A DNA stretch of 64,000 nt from Gentiana macrophylla (GCA_026214975.1 CM047805.1:185071333-185135332), one strand, 5' to 3'; positions 1-11,640 are shown, numbered from the stretch's first letter. Made by a program: numbers and translations. The notes: a model not told the origin generated them from the sequence alone.

Positions 1-21
1 AAAATAAACAAACAAACCAAC

Positions 22-1487
22 TGTCTCGGATTTTATCTAATGAAAAATAAACAAGTAATAAAAATAAATCCGGTTTACCCCAAGTGCAGGGATCGTAGTA
101 TAGAGGTTAATACCGGAGTCGAATCACAGGGAATCGAGGTTAGTCTAGTTCTTAATTTCACTAAAGTTGCCACGAAAAATAAAACAAAGCAGAACTAAAA
201 AAACGAAAACAATAAACTGGGCAGAGGATCTAGAGTCCAAAGCCTGGAAAGATAGTTACGAGCCAAACTAATGAAAATAATTCTATTCTAAAAAGATAAT
301 AAAATTACTAAGATGATAACAAATAAATTGAAAACGAACAAGCAATGATCCACCGATCTCACAACCCTCAACTTTCTCTCTAGATTGTTTAGTGAAGATT
401 TAATGAAGATTGTGGTTCACCTATCAAAAGTATGAATTTCTAATCTCTTAGATAATTCGCCTGTTAATCTCTCATCTCTCGATCTTAAAGATTAACGCTT
501 TCATAACAAAGGTGTAAGATTTCTCAATCTATCAACCTAGAAATTAACCTAACAACTCTCGTTATTTTTAGGTTAAAAATCTAATCTTTACTACGGTGAT
601 CTAAGTCTAACAACGATTCTCATCAAACGTTAAACATCAAATCGCAACCATCTCTCGATTTAAATTGCATAACAATATGAACATAATAAAGAAACAAACT
701 TTATTTAAAACTCACAAAACAATCCCAAAGAAGAAATCAAGATGTTGCAGAGATGGCTTCACAAAGCTCGTTCAAATCGCCTAGCCTCTACTCATCGTTG
801 GTATATAAATAAAAAATCGATAAAACTATGTTTATGGTAGCAAGAGGAAGCAGCAAAGTCGCCCCCAAGGGGCCTGGGCGGCCAGAGGTGGAATTGTATC
901 TATTTTAGGGTTCAGAAAACGCGACTATAAATAGGTTTTTAAGTCGGTTTAGCTGAGGCGGCGGACTGGACGCCCGTCTGAGGTACTGGACGCCCGCCCA
1001 GCTTGTATGAACTTCTTTGAGTCGGGCCGAGTCTGATCAGACGCCCGTCCTATGTAAATTTGGACGCTCGTTCAGCAAAAATCTCAATACTCTGAATCCA
1101 CTTTTTCTTCCTGGACGCCCGTCCGGATCGTCAAACGCCCGTCCGTCAAACGCCCGTCCATCTGGAAGGAGTATCGAACGCTCGTCTGAATCTTCAAACG
1201 CCCGTCCATCTCCATTTCAAGTTTGACTTGCATCTTCTTCCTTCCGTTTAGATCTCCTTTTATGACATGCTCGCGTACCTACAAAACCATAAAAACACGC
1301 AAAGTGTAAAACCATAGATAATTTACCAATAAAATCACGAAATTAGCTCAACTTTGCATTTAAATCATTTCCATACGCATTCTTTCAATAAATCATTTAA
1401 ACACTTAATTTTCTATAAAAAGTAATAAAACACAAAGGAAATTGCTATGAAATAAAGTCGTATAAACCGTAAAAATCACCGTTAACA
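22..1487 (-). mobile_element. Solo LTR of an Athila-type Ty3 element
   Basis: Read on the minus strand the segment runs from TGTTAACGGTG to ATCCGAGACA. It is the same family as the LTR at 22630-24245: the ends match, the block with GATCGTAGTATAG near one end matches, and both carry dyad GGACG/CGTCC motifs. The five bases CCAAC stand on both sides (17-21 and 1488-1492), the duplication size made by Ty3 integrases. No primer site, polypurine tract or coding remnant adjoins it, so it is best read as the product of LTR-LTR recombination after a complete insertion. A TATA-like box (CTATTTATAG on the minus strand) lies at 925-934. At 1466 bp it is about 150 bp shorter than the copy in element A. 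Confidence 0.92.
958..1217. repeat. Array of dyad RRACGNNCGTYY motifs in the solo LTR
   Basis: About nine 12-bp motifs such as GGACGCCCGTCC, AAACGCCCGTCC and GAACGCTCGTCT follow one another at irregular 10-45 bp spacing. Each is a dyad with half sites RRACG and CGTYY around two free bases. In LTR orientation the array ends about 25-35 bp upstream of the TATA-like box, so it lies in U3. The same motif is arrayed in elements A, N and C. A role as a transcription factor site is inference. Confidence 0.8.
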
Positions 1488-1492
1488 CCAAC

Positions 1493-2638
1493 CTTACCAT
1501 TCGGCCCATTCCAATCCTAGGAGGGATAGATCCGCGACAATAGCTGCTAACAAAAACCAAAAGATGATGAAAGCATGTAAACCAGGAGTTGATTAAAATG
1601 GATACTCAAAATGAGCATAATTAACAAACCTCAAGTATAGCTTTTCCTTCAGCAATATTCACAATAAGTCATTGGCTATCACGTAGCTAAATATCCAAAT
1701 AAGAAAAAAAAAAGATTAGCTGAGAGGAGAAATAAAATGAGAAAAAGGAAAGACATTAACTGGGCCAATCTCATGCCATAATCGGAATCTTAAGACATTA
1801 TGCATAAACGACATCACTGATTTACTACAAAACAACCAAATAACTCTGCAACAAACAAAGAAAAAAAATCAAATAAACTAATCATCATCCGATTAAAAAA
1901 CGGAAAAAGTTGATGAAGATAGAAGACATGGAGAGGAGAACAAACAGAAAATGGAAGCCACATACATGTTAAAAGGATGTGATGATAAACTGACACCAAT
2001 ATCAGAATCACCAACACCACCATCTATACCGGCCTCGTCCGATTCTGCACAGCAAAAAAGAAAAAAATGTTGTATATATTCAGTGAAGAGTCTGATTTCA
2101 CCAACTATGCCTTTCTCTTGATCCACCGCCGTCAAATCAACCGCTCCTGCCACCAGATCCACCGATTTTCGCTCCGAGGACCGTTGATATCCTTACCTGC
2201 ATGAAAAAGGCATAGATTAACGACAAGCATCTCAGATTGGATTCAAATACAAACCACCATAGTTATTAACCTGAAAGGAAGAAGTTGAACACACCTTGAA
2301 GAAAAAATGTAGGTGAATGAGAGAAAGAAGAAGATACAAACATGTCGATAAGGTGATGTATGAAGGACGTGAGGCGGCGGTGTGGTTGGTGGTGAGGAGT
2401 GTAAAGGGAAGGTAAACAATCCCGGGAAAGGTATGAAGAACGGGTGGAAAAGAGAACCCTCGAGAATTCTAGAGAAAGGACTATGTATGCAATTAGTATT
2501 ATTGAGAAAAAGGGCTTTGAAGGCAATTTTTTGTGAAATGTAAAAAAACGGCATCGTTTTGTTAAAGGGAGAGGCCGACAAAAACTGGACGACGAAACCA
2601 AACTCACGCTTATTATTACTATCATCATTCTATACTAA
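1493..2638 (-). other. Unassigned host-like segment with weak gene-like signals
   Basis: This 1.1 kb between the solo LTR and the Helitron matches no repeat seen elsewhere in the window. On the minus strand it has plant 5'-region traits: C/T-rich stretches at 2300-2480, and acceptor-like pyrimidine tracts ending in CAG near 2194 and 2047, each followed by more balanced sequence. Overlapping reading frames of 69-120 codons exist but show no recognisable domain. It could be the interrupted first exons of a gene or untranslated DNA. I see no function. Confidence 0.2.
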
Positions 2639-3585
2639 CTAGTGGGGGTTACCGTGCGATGCACGGTGTGCCCTCACTTTTTTTATGCACCGATTATTGT
2701 TTTTATGTCATCAATAAATTTACTTTAGCAAAAATAAAGAAGATATCAACCTACTTCAATGCTTAGAAAATCATTTAAACCATCCTCTAGAGGTGACAAT
2801 ATGCCTGCGTGTTGCAGCAAGAAAGGTTACATGTGGGGAAAAAATCCTGAAGATCAAAATGCACCTTCGTGCAAAAAAAGTCAAACTAGAGTTTCTGTGA
2901 ACCAATAAAAACTACATAATAACAAAATTAAAATTTCCCAAACTCGAATAAATGAATTGTTAGTCGTAGAATATTAGTCATGTCAGACTTAACCCTAACT
3001 AATACTAATAAAAAGAAATAAAAAAGAAAAGGTTCGGAAGATTTTCATTTTCTTATCTTTTATCGAAGTAAATTAACCGAATGATAAGTAAGATAAATGG
3101 GAGTTGGATCTCGTTTTTTATTTTTATGTATCTTTTATGTATTATAGATCGAATGAACATTCTCATTTCTTGTCTAATTTTTACAATATTTTATTTTCTA
3201 GTAGTTTTTGTGGCACCGTACCAAATCATACGACTTTGTTTTAAATAACCAAAAAATTCTGAAGATCGAAATGCACCTTCGTGCACAAAAAGTCAAACCA
3301 GAGTTTCAGTGTACCAATAGAAACTACATAATAACACAATTAAAATTTCCGAAACTCGAATCAGTGAATTGAATGCTTCAAATAAAAACCCTAGTGACAA
3401 ACACGTTGCTGTGATAACACCGTACCAAATCATACGACTTCGTTTTACCTAACCAAAAAAAAAGGGGGAAAGAGACAAAATTTTGGTATAGACGACCAAA
3501 ACGTCGCTAAAGCCGGACGACCAAAACGTCGTAAAAAGCCGTACTACCAAAGATGCAAATTTAAATAGTATACTACTATATATGA
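2639..3585 (-). mobile_element. Non-autonomous Helitron, 947 bp
   Basis: On the minus strand the 3' end is CTAG followed by a host T (2638). A perfect stem precedes it (plus-strand ACCGTGC and GCACGGT around GAT at 2651-2667), with 8 bases between stem and CTAG. This is the Helitron 3' signature of hairpin plus CTRR. The other end starts TCATATATAGTAG after a host A, as Helitron 5' ends do (TC after A). No RepHel coding sequence fits in this length, so it depends on helper proteins. There are no target duplications, as expected. It carries an internal direct repeat of about 125 bp (2830-2957 and 3250-3375). Confidence 0.8.
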
Positions 3586-3855
3586 TATAATGATTCGTTT
3601 GTTAAAAAAATTACAGGTCAAAAGTTTATGATCCCAATAGTTCAGGGGTTCCAATGTCTTTTGTGCAAGGTTATAAAGTAAAAATAAATAAATTATCAAC
3701 AACAGTTACTTTAATTTTTATTTTATTTTTACTAAAGGGAGCGAGCATCATTTTTTTATTTTTTTAAACCTGAAGTCTTTTATTACTCTTTATCTACAAA
3801 AATGGCCAAGATTACGTTATGAATGGGATGAGAGCCCCAATCACATGACCTGACT

Positions 3856-4902
3856 TAGGGGTGTCCATAGTTCAGTCCAGTCAGTTTTTCTTAAGTTTTC
3901 GAACCGATTTGTTTGGACTGTTTTGAAATTTTCAGAACCAAATTGGACTGATCTCATCTATGAATCCAACCCAACAATCCAATCCGGTTTGGTTCGGTTT
4001 CGATTTTTGAACTGTGTTTTAGTTTTATCTAAGCAAATAGTGAATCTAAATCAGCAAGATTTATGCATATTCAAACTAATGAATATTCCCTCCGTTCCAC
4101 AATAACTGAGGCAGTTAACAAAATGTTTAGTTCCATTTTAAGTGAGGCAGTACAATTTCCAATACAACATTTATTGTGTTTTTATTTGATTTACCAAGGA
4201 CACATTAATTATATCCAAAGACATTCTAGTGATTTCATTGTAAAAGTTAACGCATTAACTCGCATCCTTAATATGCGTGATTTTGACAATTACCTCAGAT
4301 AAATTGGAACGGAGGAAGTACATGAATACACCATACAACCAAACACACCAAACAAAAACTCGCCAAAATCAAAATGATAAGTTGACAATTTTTTAGCTCT
4401 TTTCCATTGAGTTCAAAGATCTCACACCGTTGCACAAATTGATCCAAACAAAGATCGAAAAGTCATTAACGCTGATTGAAGACGGAGGCTGGTGGTGGTG
4501 TGATGGTTTGGCGGCAGTTTTATTCTTTAATGAAAAAGAAGTGAAGGGTGAAGGGAACTAGGAAAAGTTGAAAGTTCAGGTCCGCTAAGTTGAATGTGGT
4601 GAAAGAGTGAAAGGTTCTGGAGAGAATCGAGGGAACATAGAGAGCGGCGGATATGTTTGGAGGCTGGAGTATTAGGTTAGGGGCATGTAATGCTTATATA
4701 TCATTGACCGGTTCGGTTTGGTTATTACCGGTTTTTCCAAATGAAACCGAAAATTGGACCGTATGCGGTTCGGTTTTTGTCCAATGAAAAATTCAATTGG
4801 AAAACCGCGGTTTATGATTTTGAATTCGGTTTGGTCAAATCCAATCAATTAGTCCAGTTTTTCAATTTCTTTGTACACATCTAACTTCTTTGTACACCTC
4901 TA
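3856..4902. mobile_element. hAT-like MITE with TAGRGGTGTMCA ends
   Basis: The left end TAGGGGTGTCCA and the inverted right end TAGAGGTGTACA are matching terminal repeats. The 8 bases ACCTGACT are duplicated outside them (3848-3855 and 4903-4910), the hAT duplication size. Arms of GGTTCGGTTT-type sequence near both ends (3975-4010, 4705-4850) add to the palindromic character. The middle (4320-4690) is not repetitive within this window. No transposase is encoded, so it is non-autonomous. A Stowaway element is nested inside. Confidence 0.85.
4086..4318. mobile_element. Stowaway MITE (Tc1/mariner), nested
   Basis: The 233-bp element starts TTCCCTCCGTTCC and ends in the inverse of CTTCCTCCGTTCC, with TA on both sides (4084-4085 and 4319-4320). 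These are the Stowaway terminal consensus and target site. The subterminal AACTGAGGCAGTT and AATTACCTCAG keep partial symmetry. It has no coding capacity and sits wholly inside the hAT-like MITE, so it is the younger insertion. A second family member lies at 62357-62624. Confidence 0.92.
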
Positions 4903-4910
4903 ACCTGACT

Positions 4911-5691
4911 ATTTGAATGTCTTGTATAACCGGATAATGAGCTGAATAATTGCCATATTTTTTTAACAAAATAGAAATCAACCAATGAGACCATGCAACA
5001 AAATTCGACAATCATCGATGGCACTTTCTAAATACGACAGATCTTAATAATAATTTGATTTAATATCACGGAAGACACTAAGCAAATGTCCTTAAAAAAT
5101 AACTCTTTGATATTTCCACGTAATATATGGCTTGAAAAATCGAAGGATAAAGAGTCAAAGCTTGGCCTACCTCCACACCATATAGCCATATGAACGCGCT
5201 ATTAGGTTACCGAAGGTGAAGCACCATAGGATAGTAGCATCCGAAATTAAATTAAAGGTATTCGTTATTTACCATTTTACCTCATTAAACCATATACAAT
5301 ATGTCAATAAGATATATATACACGTGGGATAAATTACTTGACCTTTAAGCAAAGAACATAAATTTTAACAATCGCCGACTTGTTCAACAAACTGACAAAG
5401 TAATTCAAATATCCAATTAAAAGTTTAAAATCAATCATAAAGAAAAAGAAAATCCATTGTTGAGACTCTGTAGATCGATGCCATAAATGGCGTTGAGCCG
5501 GTGACCAGGTGACATCTGCAGCTCATAATTTGGTTTTATGAAGTCTGGTACACATGCATCCTATGTTCAGTTTTCCGAGATCATGCACAAGACGTGAATA
5601 CAACAACACGTAAAAGCATATAACAAGTCACATAAACACATAAAATGCCAAAAACTTTGATGCATTGAGTATTTACATTGATTGTTTGAAT
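4911..5691. other. AT-rich spacer without recognisable features
   Basis: This 780 bp between the hAT-like MITE and the chromovirus-like LTR has no reading frame of note, no tandem structure and no terminal repeats. A 14-base string GCGTTGAGCCGGTG near 5492 recurs near 62270 at the far satellite edge. Nothing else stands out. Confidence 0.5.
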
Positions 5692-6635
5692 TGTAACATC
5701 CCGAAGTAGTAATTGGGTAATTTCACAATGACCTAATTATTATTTATCTTATTTAAAATAATAATAATAAATGGATTTAATTAAAAGACCTGGACATTTA
5801 TTATAAGGAATAAAGGGGATTTAGCTAATTCTTTAATTTAATTAATGGCTATAAAAAGAAATAATCCCCAAAATCTCTCTTTTATTTCATACGCAATTTC
5901 TGAAAATTAAAAAGAAAGGAACGTTCCTCAAATAAAAAAAGAAAAAGAAAGGAACGATAGAGGGAGAAGCAACCCAAGAGATGCCCGGAACGTAATCTTC
6001 AACCGTGCAGTCAATTCGTTCATCGTTTCAAAATGTCGTAGTAGAGAAAAATGATCACCGCGACGAGACAAAACTTTGGAAAACAACATCTCCATAATTC
6101 GTAAGTTTTCAGTTCCCTAGGTTTTGGTAATCGTCGAGTTTGATTTTTCAAAAATTCATATATTTCAATCCGTAGCTCTGTTTCGCAGCCATGAGTAGTC
6201 AAAACGATCGTCTTTGAGCGTAGATCGTTCTAAAAATAATCTCACAGCAAGTAATCTAGGTAAACTTCAGTTTCACACACTTTTTCAGTTCGGGTTTTAC
6301 AAGAAAAATAGGATTTTAGGGCTTACTTGTTCATCAAATAGGTTTTGGGTTTAAAGATCAACAGTTTTAGCAGTTGTTTGGCGTTTTGCTTTCGGTTTTG
6401 CTGGCAATTAAGGTAAGAGGCTTTTCCTAATTAATAATTACGTTTTTACAATGTTTAGGTTGAGTTTAGTGTTGTTTGTAGCAGAGATTCATGTTTATAT
6501 GTTGCTATGCTATGATATGCTATAGGATGTTTAGAACATGCTTGGTGCTATTTTTCTGAATATTTCCGATGTTGAATATGTTTGGAATTGGGTAGAAAAC
6601 GTTTAAGTGCAAAAAAGTTGGGTAAGGGATTTTCT

Positions 6636-7600
6636 GTGCGCAATGCGCACGCATTGCTGATTCAGGATGTCCCGTCCTTTTCACAGCAGGTGCAATGCGC
6701 ACACATTCAAAGGAATGCACACGCATTGCTGTTTCAGGATGGTCTCTTTTGTTCCCAGCAGGTGCAATGCGCACAGGGGCGGACCCACCCTATGAGTGGG
6801 GTGGTCTCATGACCACCCCAAAATTTGAAAAAAAAAAACAAAAGAAAATTTATTTTTTATAAAATTGAATTAGTGTTATTGTTAGTATATGTACTTAATT
6901 CTTCATAATTTTAAAACAATGCTATGGTGGCCTAGTGGAATAAAATCTACACATTTTGCCTTACTTATCCCTTGCTCATGGGTTCAAAACATGGCACAAA
7001 TATTTTTCTTGGCACCTTATACCACTGAAATACTTATAGTATTTTTTCCTTACTTTATTCGATCTAAATCTATTATTTTTTTCCCAACCTTTGACTTTCT
7101 TTTATCAAATACCTTAGACTTTTTAAATCAACATTATTCCTTCTACCTTGTATCATCTAAATCCAATCAATTTGGTATCTTATACCATTGAAATGCTTAT
7201 AATCCTGTCGAAAAAAAAAATGCTTATAACAGTTTTTCCTTACCTTATACGATCTAAATCTATTTTTTTTTCTTTTTACCTGAGACATTTTTTTGGTACA
7301 TTGTACCACTGAAATGCTTATAGCATTTTTTCCCCTTAACTTATGCGATCTAAATCATTTACCTTAGACTTTTTAAATCAACATTTTTTCTACCTTATAC
7401 TACCATCTAAATCTAATCATGTTTCGTAACTTGATATACGATGAATGTTGGAATTTTTTTTTCGGGATATGTATATTAGTGAAAACCAAGACCACTCTAA
7501 GAAAAATTCTTGGTTCCGCCACTGAATGCGCACGCATTGCTAATACGGGATGAACAACTTTACTTTCAGCACGTGGAATTAATGCGCACGTATTCAGCTC
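6636..7600. repeat. Palindromic AATGCGCACGCATT minisatellite, split by a hAT element
   Basis: The unit AATGCGCACGCATTGCT, with a near-palindromic core, recurs at ~6640, 6693 (degenerate), 6714, 6764 and, across the hAT insertion, at 7525. It is spaced by partly repeated sequence containing TTCAGGATG and AGCAGGTGC. It lies within the chromovirus-like LTR and looks like a local tandem amplification there. Translations of it produce spurious frames on both strands. Confidence 0.6.
6774..7524. mobile_element. Non-autonomous hAT element, 751 bp
   Basis: The left end is CAGGGGCGGACCCACC and the right end, read inward, is CAGTGGCGGAACCAAG. These are the CAGNGGCGGA termini of Tip100/Ac-type hAT elements. 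The 8 bases AATGCGCA are duplicated exactly (6766-6773 and 7525-7532). Internally there are three degenerate copies of a block with ACCACTGAAATGCTTATA followed by CGATCTAAATC. The only long frame (6889-7191) shows no transposase motif. It is inserted in the chromovirus-like LTR. Confidence 0.93.
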
Positions 7601-8848
7601 AGTTTTGGGGTAAATGTGGTTTTAAGCCACAATACGAGTTTTAAATGTTAATTCTTGATCTAATAACACTAAATGAAATTTAACAAGTCTCGATTGAGTT
7701 TCTGATGTGTTTAGTTCCGGCACCGAATGTACTCTTCCAAAGAGTTGAAGTTCGGGACCGTCGGAAGAGCATGAAAGGCTTGTGCTTTGATGAATTAGTA
7801 TTCATCAATGTCTGTGTAATTGCTAGGAAAGAGAGTAGTAGGTGTGAGGGAGTTTACTTGAAAATATTTAGGTGACTAGTTAAAAACAATTAATAAATAC
7901 ATACTTGTGTAGTAAAAAGATTAAACGTCATGTCACTTTTGGTCAGGCACATATGAACATCGACTATGTGACTCTTCCGGATAGGTGGATAACTTTGTGA
8001 GCTACTAGCGGCCAAATGACAGGGGAACTTCACCGGACGTGTATGCATACCGGGGAAACCCAGGACTAACAGTGCAAGCCACTGTTGATTGGCACCCTCT
8101 CATGGTGGACACACCTCGCGTAGTGCCCTTGAGTGTTTGCGTAACCAATATAAGTTATGATAGAAACCTAGACATGTTGATGGACATGAAGTGAACCATA
8201 GATTGAGTCGGTCTCATATGTAACTTAATAATAATAATGTAAACATTTTCGTTGTAACACTTGTTTATTCATTAGTTTCTCACTCTTGTTAAGTACCTAT
8301 GTACTTACCACTTTGCATGTTTGTTTGTGCTTTGGGTGAGAAGACGAACAAGTTGATACGGATCATGACGATTATGAGGAGGACGTTTGCTATGCTTGCT
8401 ATGGAGTTTTACCATGTTGCTGTCTAAATTTATAATGTATCTTGTTTTTTTCAGCTTGATAAGATAGTTGTTGTACCCTATTTCGAAAGACGTCTCGTTG
8501 TAATCTACTCCTTCTATCTTTAGAATGGTTGTATTTATTCTTAGAAGCATTTATGTTATTATTCGAGTCTTTTGGCTTCCGCCTGCTTTATTTTGATACG
8601 ACGACGTAGATGCTTGCGTATAAGGTTAGATTTATTTAATGCTATACGCGCCGAACGTTCTCTTTCGGATAAGAACTCGGTATCCGGGAGCGGGGAGTTA
8701 CAGTAATCCTTATATTCTTCTTCGAATAGCAGGTATTTTTCACCTACATACACAATTCTTTGACTTAAAGTATAAAAAGACGGAAACCTAGTTTTATTTC
8801 TATTAATGTTCATACTTGGATCTTGAAAAGTAAAGATGAATATTTACT

Positions 8849-8910
8849 ACATGTTATTTCTAAAACTATATGTTATTGATTGCAAGTCAATAAATAAAAA
8901 AAAAAAAAAA
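8849..8910 (+). mobile_element. 62-bp poly(A)-tailed retroposed insert
   Basis: A 15-base sequence AGAYGAATATTTACT occurs immediately before (8834-8848) and after (8911-8925) a 62-bp insert that ends in a run of about 16 A. Long target duplication plus 3' poly(A) is the signature of L1-type target-primed reverse transcription. The insert is therefore a strongly 5'-truncated LINE or a retroposed RNA 3' end. The ~45 bases before the tail are too few to assign a source. Confidence 0.65.
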
Positions 8911-8959
8911 AGACGAATATTTACTTAGGACTTGATGAAGGGCCGAGAGAAGATGGTTT

Positions 8960-11078
8960 TCTACTTGAATCGCTGTAGGTTTGCTTGTATGCTGGCCATC
9001 TTTGATGGGTTAGTTGACAAGTGTATGGAGATTTTTATGGATGATTTTTCGGTCTTTGGTCAATCCTTTGATGATTGTCTCGATAATCTTGACCAGGTGT
9101 TATCCCGATGTGTGGAAAGAACTTAGTCCTAAATTGGGAAAAGTGCCATTTCATGGTAGATGAAGGAATAGTTCTTGGCCACAAAATCTCAGCCAAAGGT
9201 ATTGAAGTAGACAGGGCAAAAGTTGAAGCTATCGAGAAGCTGAACTATCCTAGAAATGTCTTGTGGTTAGAGGTTTTCTTGGACACGTCGGTTTTTATAG
9301 GAGATTCATTAAAGACTTTTCCAAGATAGCCAAGCCCCTATCTACTTTGCTCAAAGAAGACGTTGTTTTTAATTTTGATGATAGTTGCAAGCAAGCGTTT
9401 GAGGAGCTTAAAAGTCGATTAATTTCTGCACCGATTCTTGTCTCGCCTGACTGGAATCTACCCTTCGAGCTTATATGCGATGCATCAAACTATGCTGTTG
9501 GTGCAGTCTTAGGACAACGGATTAAGGAAAAATTCCAGCCTATCTATTACGCCAGTCACACACTAAATCCTACCCAAGTAAACTACACGACGACTGAAAA
9601 AGAATTACTAGCCGTAGTCTTCGCTATGGACAAATTTTGTAGTTACCTGTTGGGTGCTCAAGTGATTGTGTGGACTGATCAAGCTGCTTTGCGATATCTC
9701 ATGACAAAGAAGGAGGCTAAACCGCGCTTACTACGTTGGATACTGATCCTACAAGAGTTTGATGTCCAGATTAAAGACAAAAAGGGCAGTGAAAACGTAG
9801 TGGCTGATCATGTTTCAAGAATGTTGAATGAGGAAAAGGAAGACCCTGACGATATAGATCTTTACTTTCCTCTTGAGAATGTCATGCTGATAGACGATTG
9901 TGCTCCAGATGTTCCATGGTATTCTTCCATCGTCAACTACCTTCACTCCCAATATCTTAATCCGGAATTTTCATATCAGGAGAAGAAGAGATTCTTCTAT
10001 GATTTGAAAACATTTGTATGGGATGAACCTTACCTCTTTAAGATTTGCAAGGATGGATTGCTAAGGAGATGTGTACCAGAATCTGAGCAACGTGACATTA
10101 TTGAACAATGCCACAGTGGACCTACTGGTGGTCACTTTGGTCCCTGGAAAACCGTTGCCAAGATCTTTCAATCTGGTTTCTATTGGCCCACGATCTTCAA
10201 GGATACAGAAGCTTTCTATAAATCTTGTGACAGGTGCCAACGAACCGGAGCTCTAACAAGGCGTTTTGACATGCCATTGAAGCCCATTCTTGAATGTGAA
10301 GTCTTCGATGTATGGGGGATTGATTTTATGGGCCCGTTCCCATCTTCCTGTGGTAATAAATACATCTTAGTCTGTGTCGATTATGTATCGAAATGGGTGG
10401 ATGCTCAATCCACTTCTCGCAATGATCATAAAACGGTCATGAATTTTCTTAAGAAAAACATCTTCGTGAGATTTGGGTGTCCACGTGCCTTGATAAATGA
10501 TGAAGGGACACTTCTGCAACCGACCACTAGAGAAAGTACTTGAGAAATACGGTGTTCGGCACTATACTGGCACACCATATCATCCTATGACTAGTGGTCA
10601 GGTTGAACGAAGCAATCAGAGCTTGAAGAAGATCCTAGAAAAAGTTGTGAACAGTCATAGAAAAGACCGGAGTCTTAAATTGGATGATGTACTATGGGCA
10701 TACCGAACTGCCTATAAGACCCCCATGGGTGCATCACCCTATCAGATGGTATATGGAAAACCATGCCACCTGCCAGTTGAATTAGAGCATAGAGCATATT
10801 GGGCCATTAAGTTCTTAAACTTTGATGCCAAATCATGTAGTAAACACCGACTGCAGCAGTTGCATGAGTTAGATGAGTTTAGACTCCAAGCCTACGAGAG
10901 TGCCAGGATTAGTAAGGATAAGATGAAACTCCTTCATGACGCAAAAATCAAGAAGTGAGAATTTCAAGTTGGGGAGCAAGTTTTATTGTACAATTCCAGG
11001 TTACATCTGTTTCCTGGAAAGTTGAGGACACGTTGGTCCGGCCCTTTTGAAATTCTGCAAATCATTCCTGGAGGCGTT
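8960..11078 (+). pseudogene. pol: Athila-type pol, first part: RT palm to integrase
   Basis: The remnant would have copied and integrated the element. The RT active site FMDD is at 9034-9045, RNase H starts with CDAS near 9476 and includes TEKELLAV near 9592, and the integrase HHCC zinc region spans about 10108-10240. The integrase core keeps D at 10322-10324, D at 10499-10501 and E at 10605-10607. Allowing for a 2-bp deletion this gives the D-35-E spacing. Damage is visible: a one-base loss in an A run near 9115, a second shift near 9255, the 2-bp deletion near 10510, and a TGA at 10956-10958 that fits CGA decay. Coding similarity continues to GPFEIL and ends at 11078, where N begins. Upstream RT is missing. 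Confidence 0.9.
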
Positions 11079-11640
11079 TGAGAAGAAATCTGGAACCTGG
11101 ACTGGCGTTCAATAATTCAAACGGGCGTTTAAAACTTATGCAGGCCGGACGGGCGTTTAGATATATGGACGTCCGTCTGGTTCTTGAAAACAGAACATAG
11201 CTGATACGTTTTGGAACGGACAAGCGTCCAACAAACCAGACGCTCGTTTACCTGCATGTTAGGGACTGGACGGGCGTTTACTTACTTGAACGCTCGTCCA
11301 AACAACGACTTTGCAACAGAAACGCAAAAAAAAACACACCAACCCCTAATTTCTTAAAAGATCATACATCAAATATCACAGAGCGACACATCAAATTAAA
11401 GCACGAGAGGTTAGACTAGATACAAACAAACATATAGTTCACGTTTCACAAATCGAGTAAAAAACTTTTTGCACATTCTTAACCCAACGGTTATCGAAAC
11501 ACGGCAAAAATAAAAACTCTCGATTTGTTAAACGCTACTTTTATTGAAATAAAATAAAAATAAATAAAACGTAACAAAATAGAAAAATTAACGAAAGAAG
11601 ATTCAACAAAACACCGATTCCCCGGCAACGGCGCCACTTT
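11079..11640 (-). other. Element N: primer site and leader copy beyond the 3' LTR
   Basis: On the minus strand the LTR end CTCCCAACA is followed by AAAG and then the tRNA-Asp primer site TGGCGCCGTTGCCGGGGAA (11618-11636). About 540 bp of leader follow, ending exactly where the other leader copy (15444) ends. A primer site and leader are not expected after a 3' LTR. Eight dyad RRACGNNCGTYY motifs occupy 11092-11305. Confidence 0.8.

Larger units (their letters stand above)
5692..8702 (+). mobile_element. Chromovirus-like (Tekay-type) solo LTR
   Basis: The segment starts TGTAACATCCC and ends GGGAGTTACA, the TGTAACAYCC...GTTACA pair typical of Tekay/Del-type Ty3 LTRs. Without the inserted hAT element it is about 2.25 kb, within the range of such LTRs. 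A TATA-like box TATAAAAAG lies at 5850-5858. No primer site or polypurine tract adjoins, so it appears solo. The flanking pentamers (TGAAT at 5687-5691, GTAAT at 8703-8707) match at only three positions, so the target duplication is weak and the boundaries rest on the ends. Small minus-strand frames at 8305-8813 lie within or across it and are probably not genes. Confidence 0.6.

Noticed and set aside
1017..1226. 69-codon plus-strand frame rich in ARPS repeats
   Set aside because: It only translates the dyad-motif array in the solo LTR.
1893..2628. Minus-strand frames of 89-120 codons
   Set aside because: Composition is like untranslated leader, and no domain or consistent frame is seen.
6520..6812. 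Overlapping frames on both strands
   Set aside because: They follow the palindromic minisatellite and cross the hAT boundary.
8305..8813. Two minus-strand frames of 81 and 84 codons
   Set aside because: They lie within, or cross the end of, the chromovirus-like LTR, and no family is recognised.
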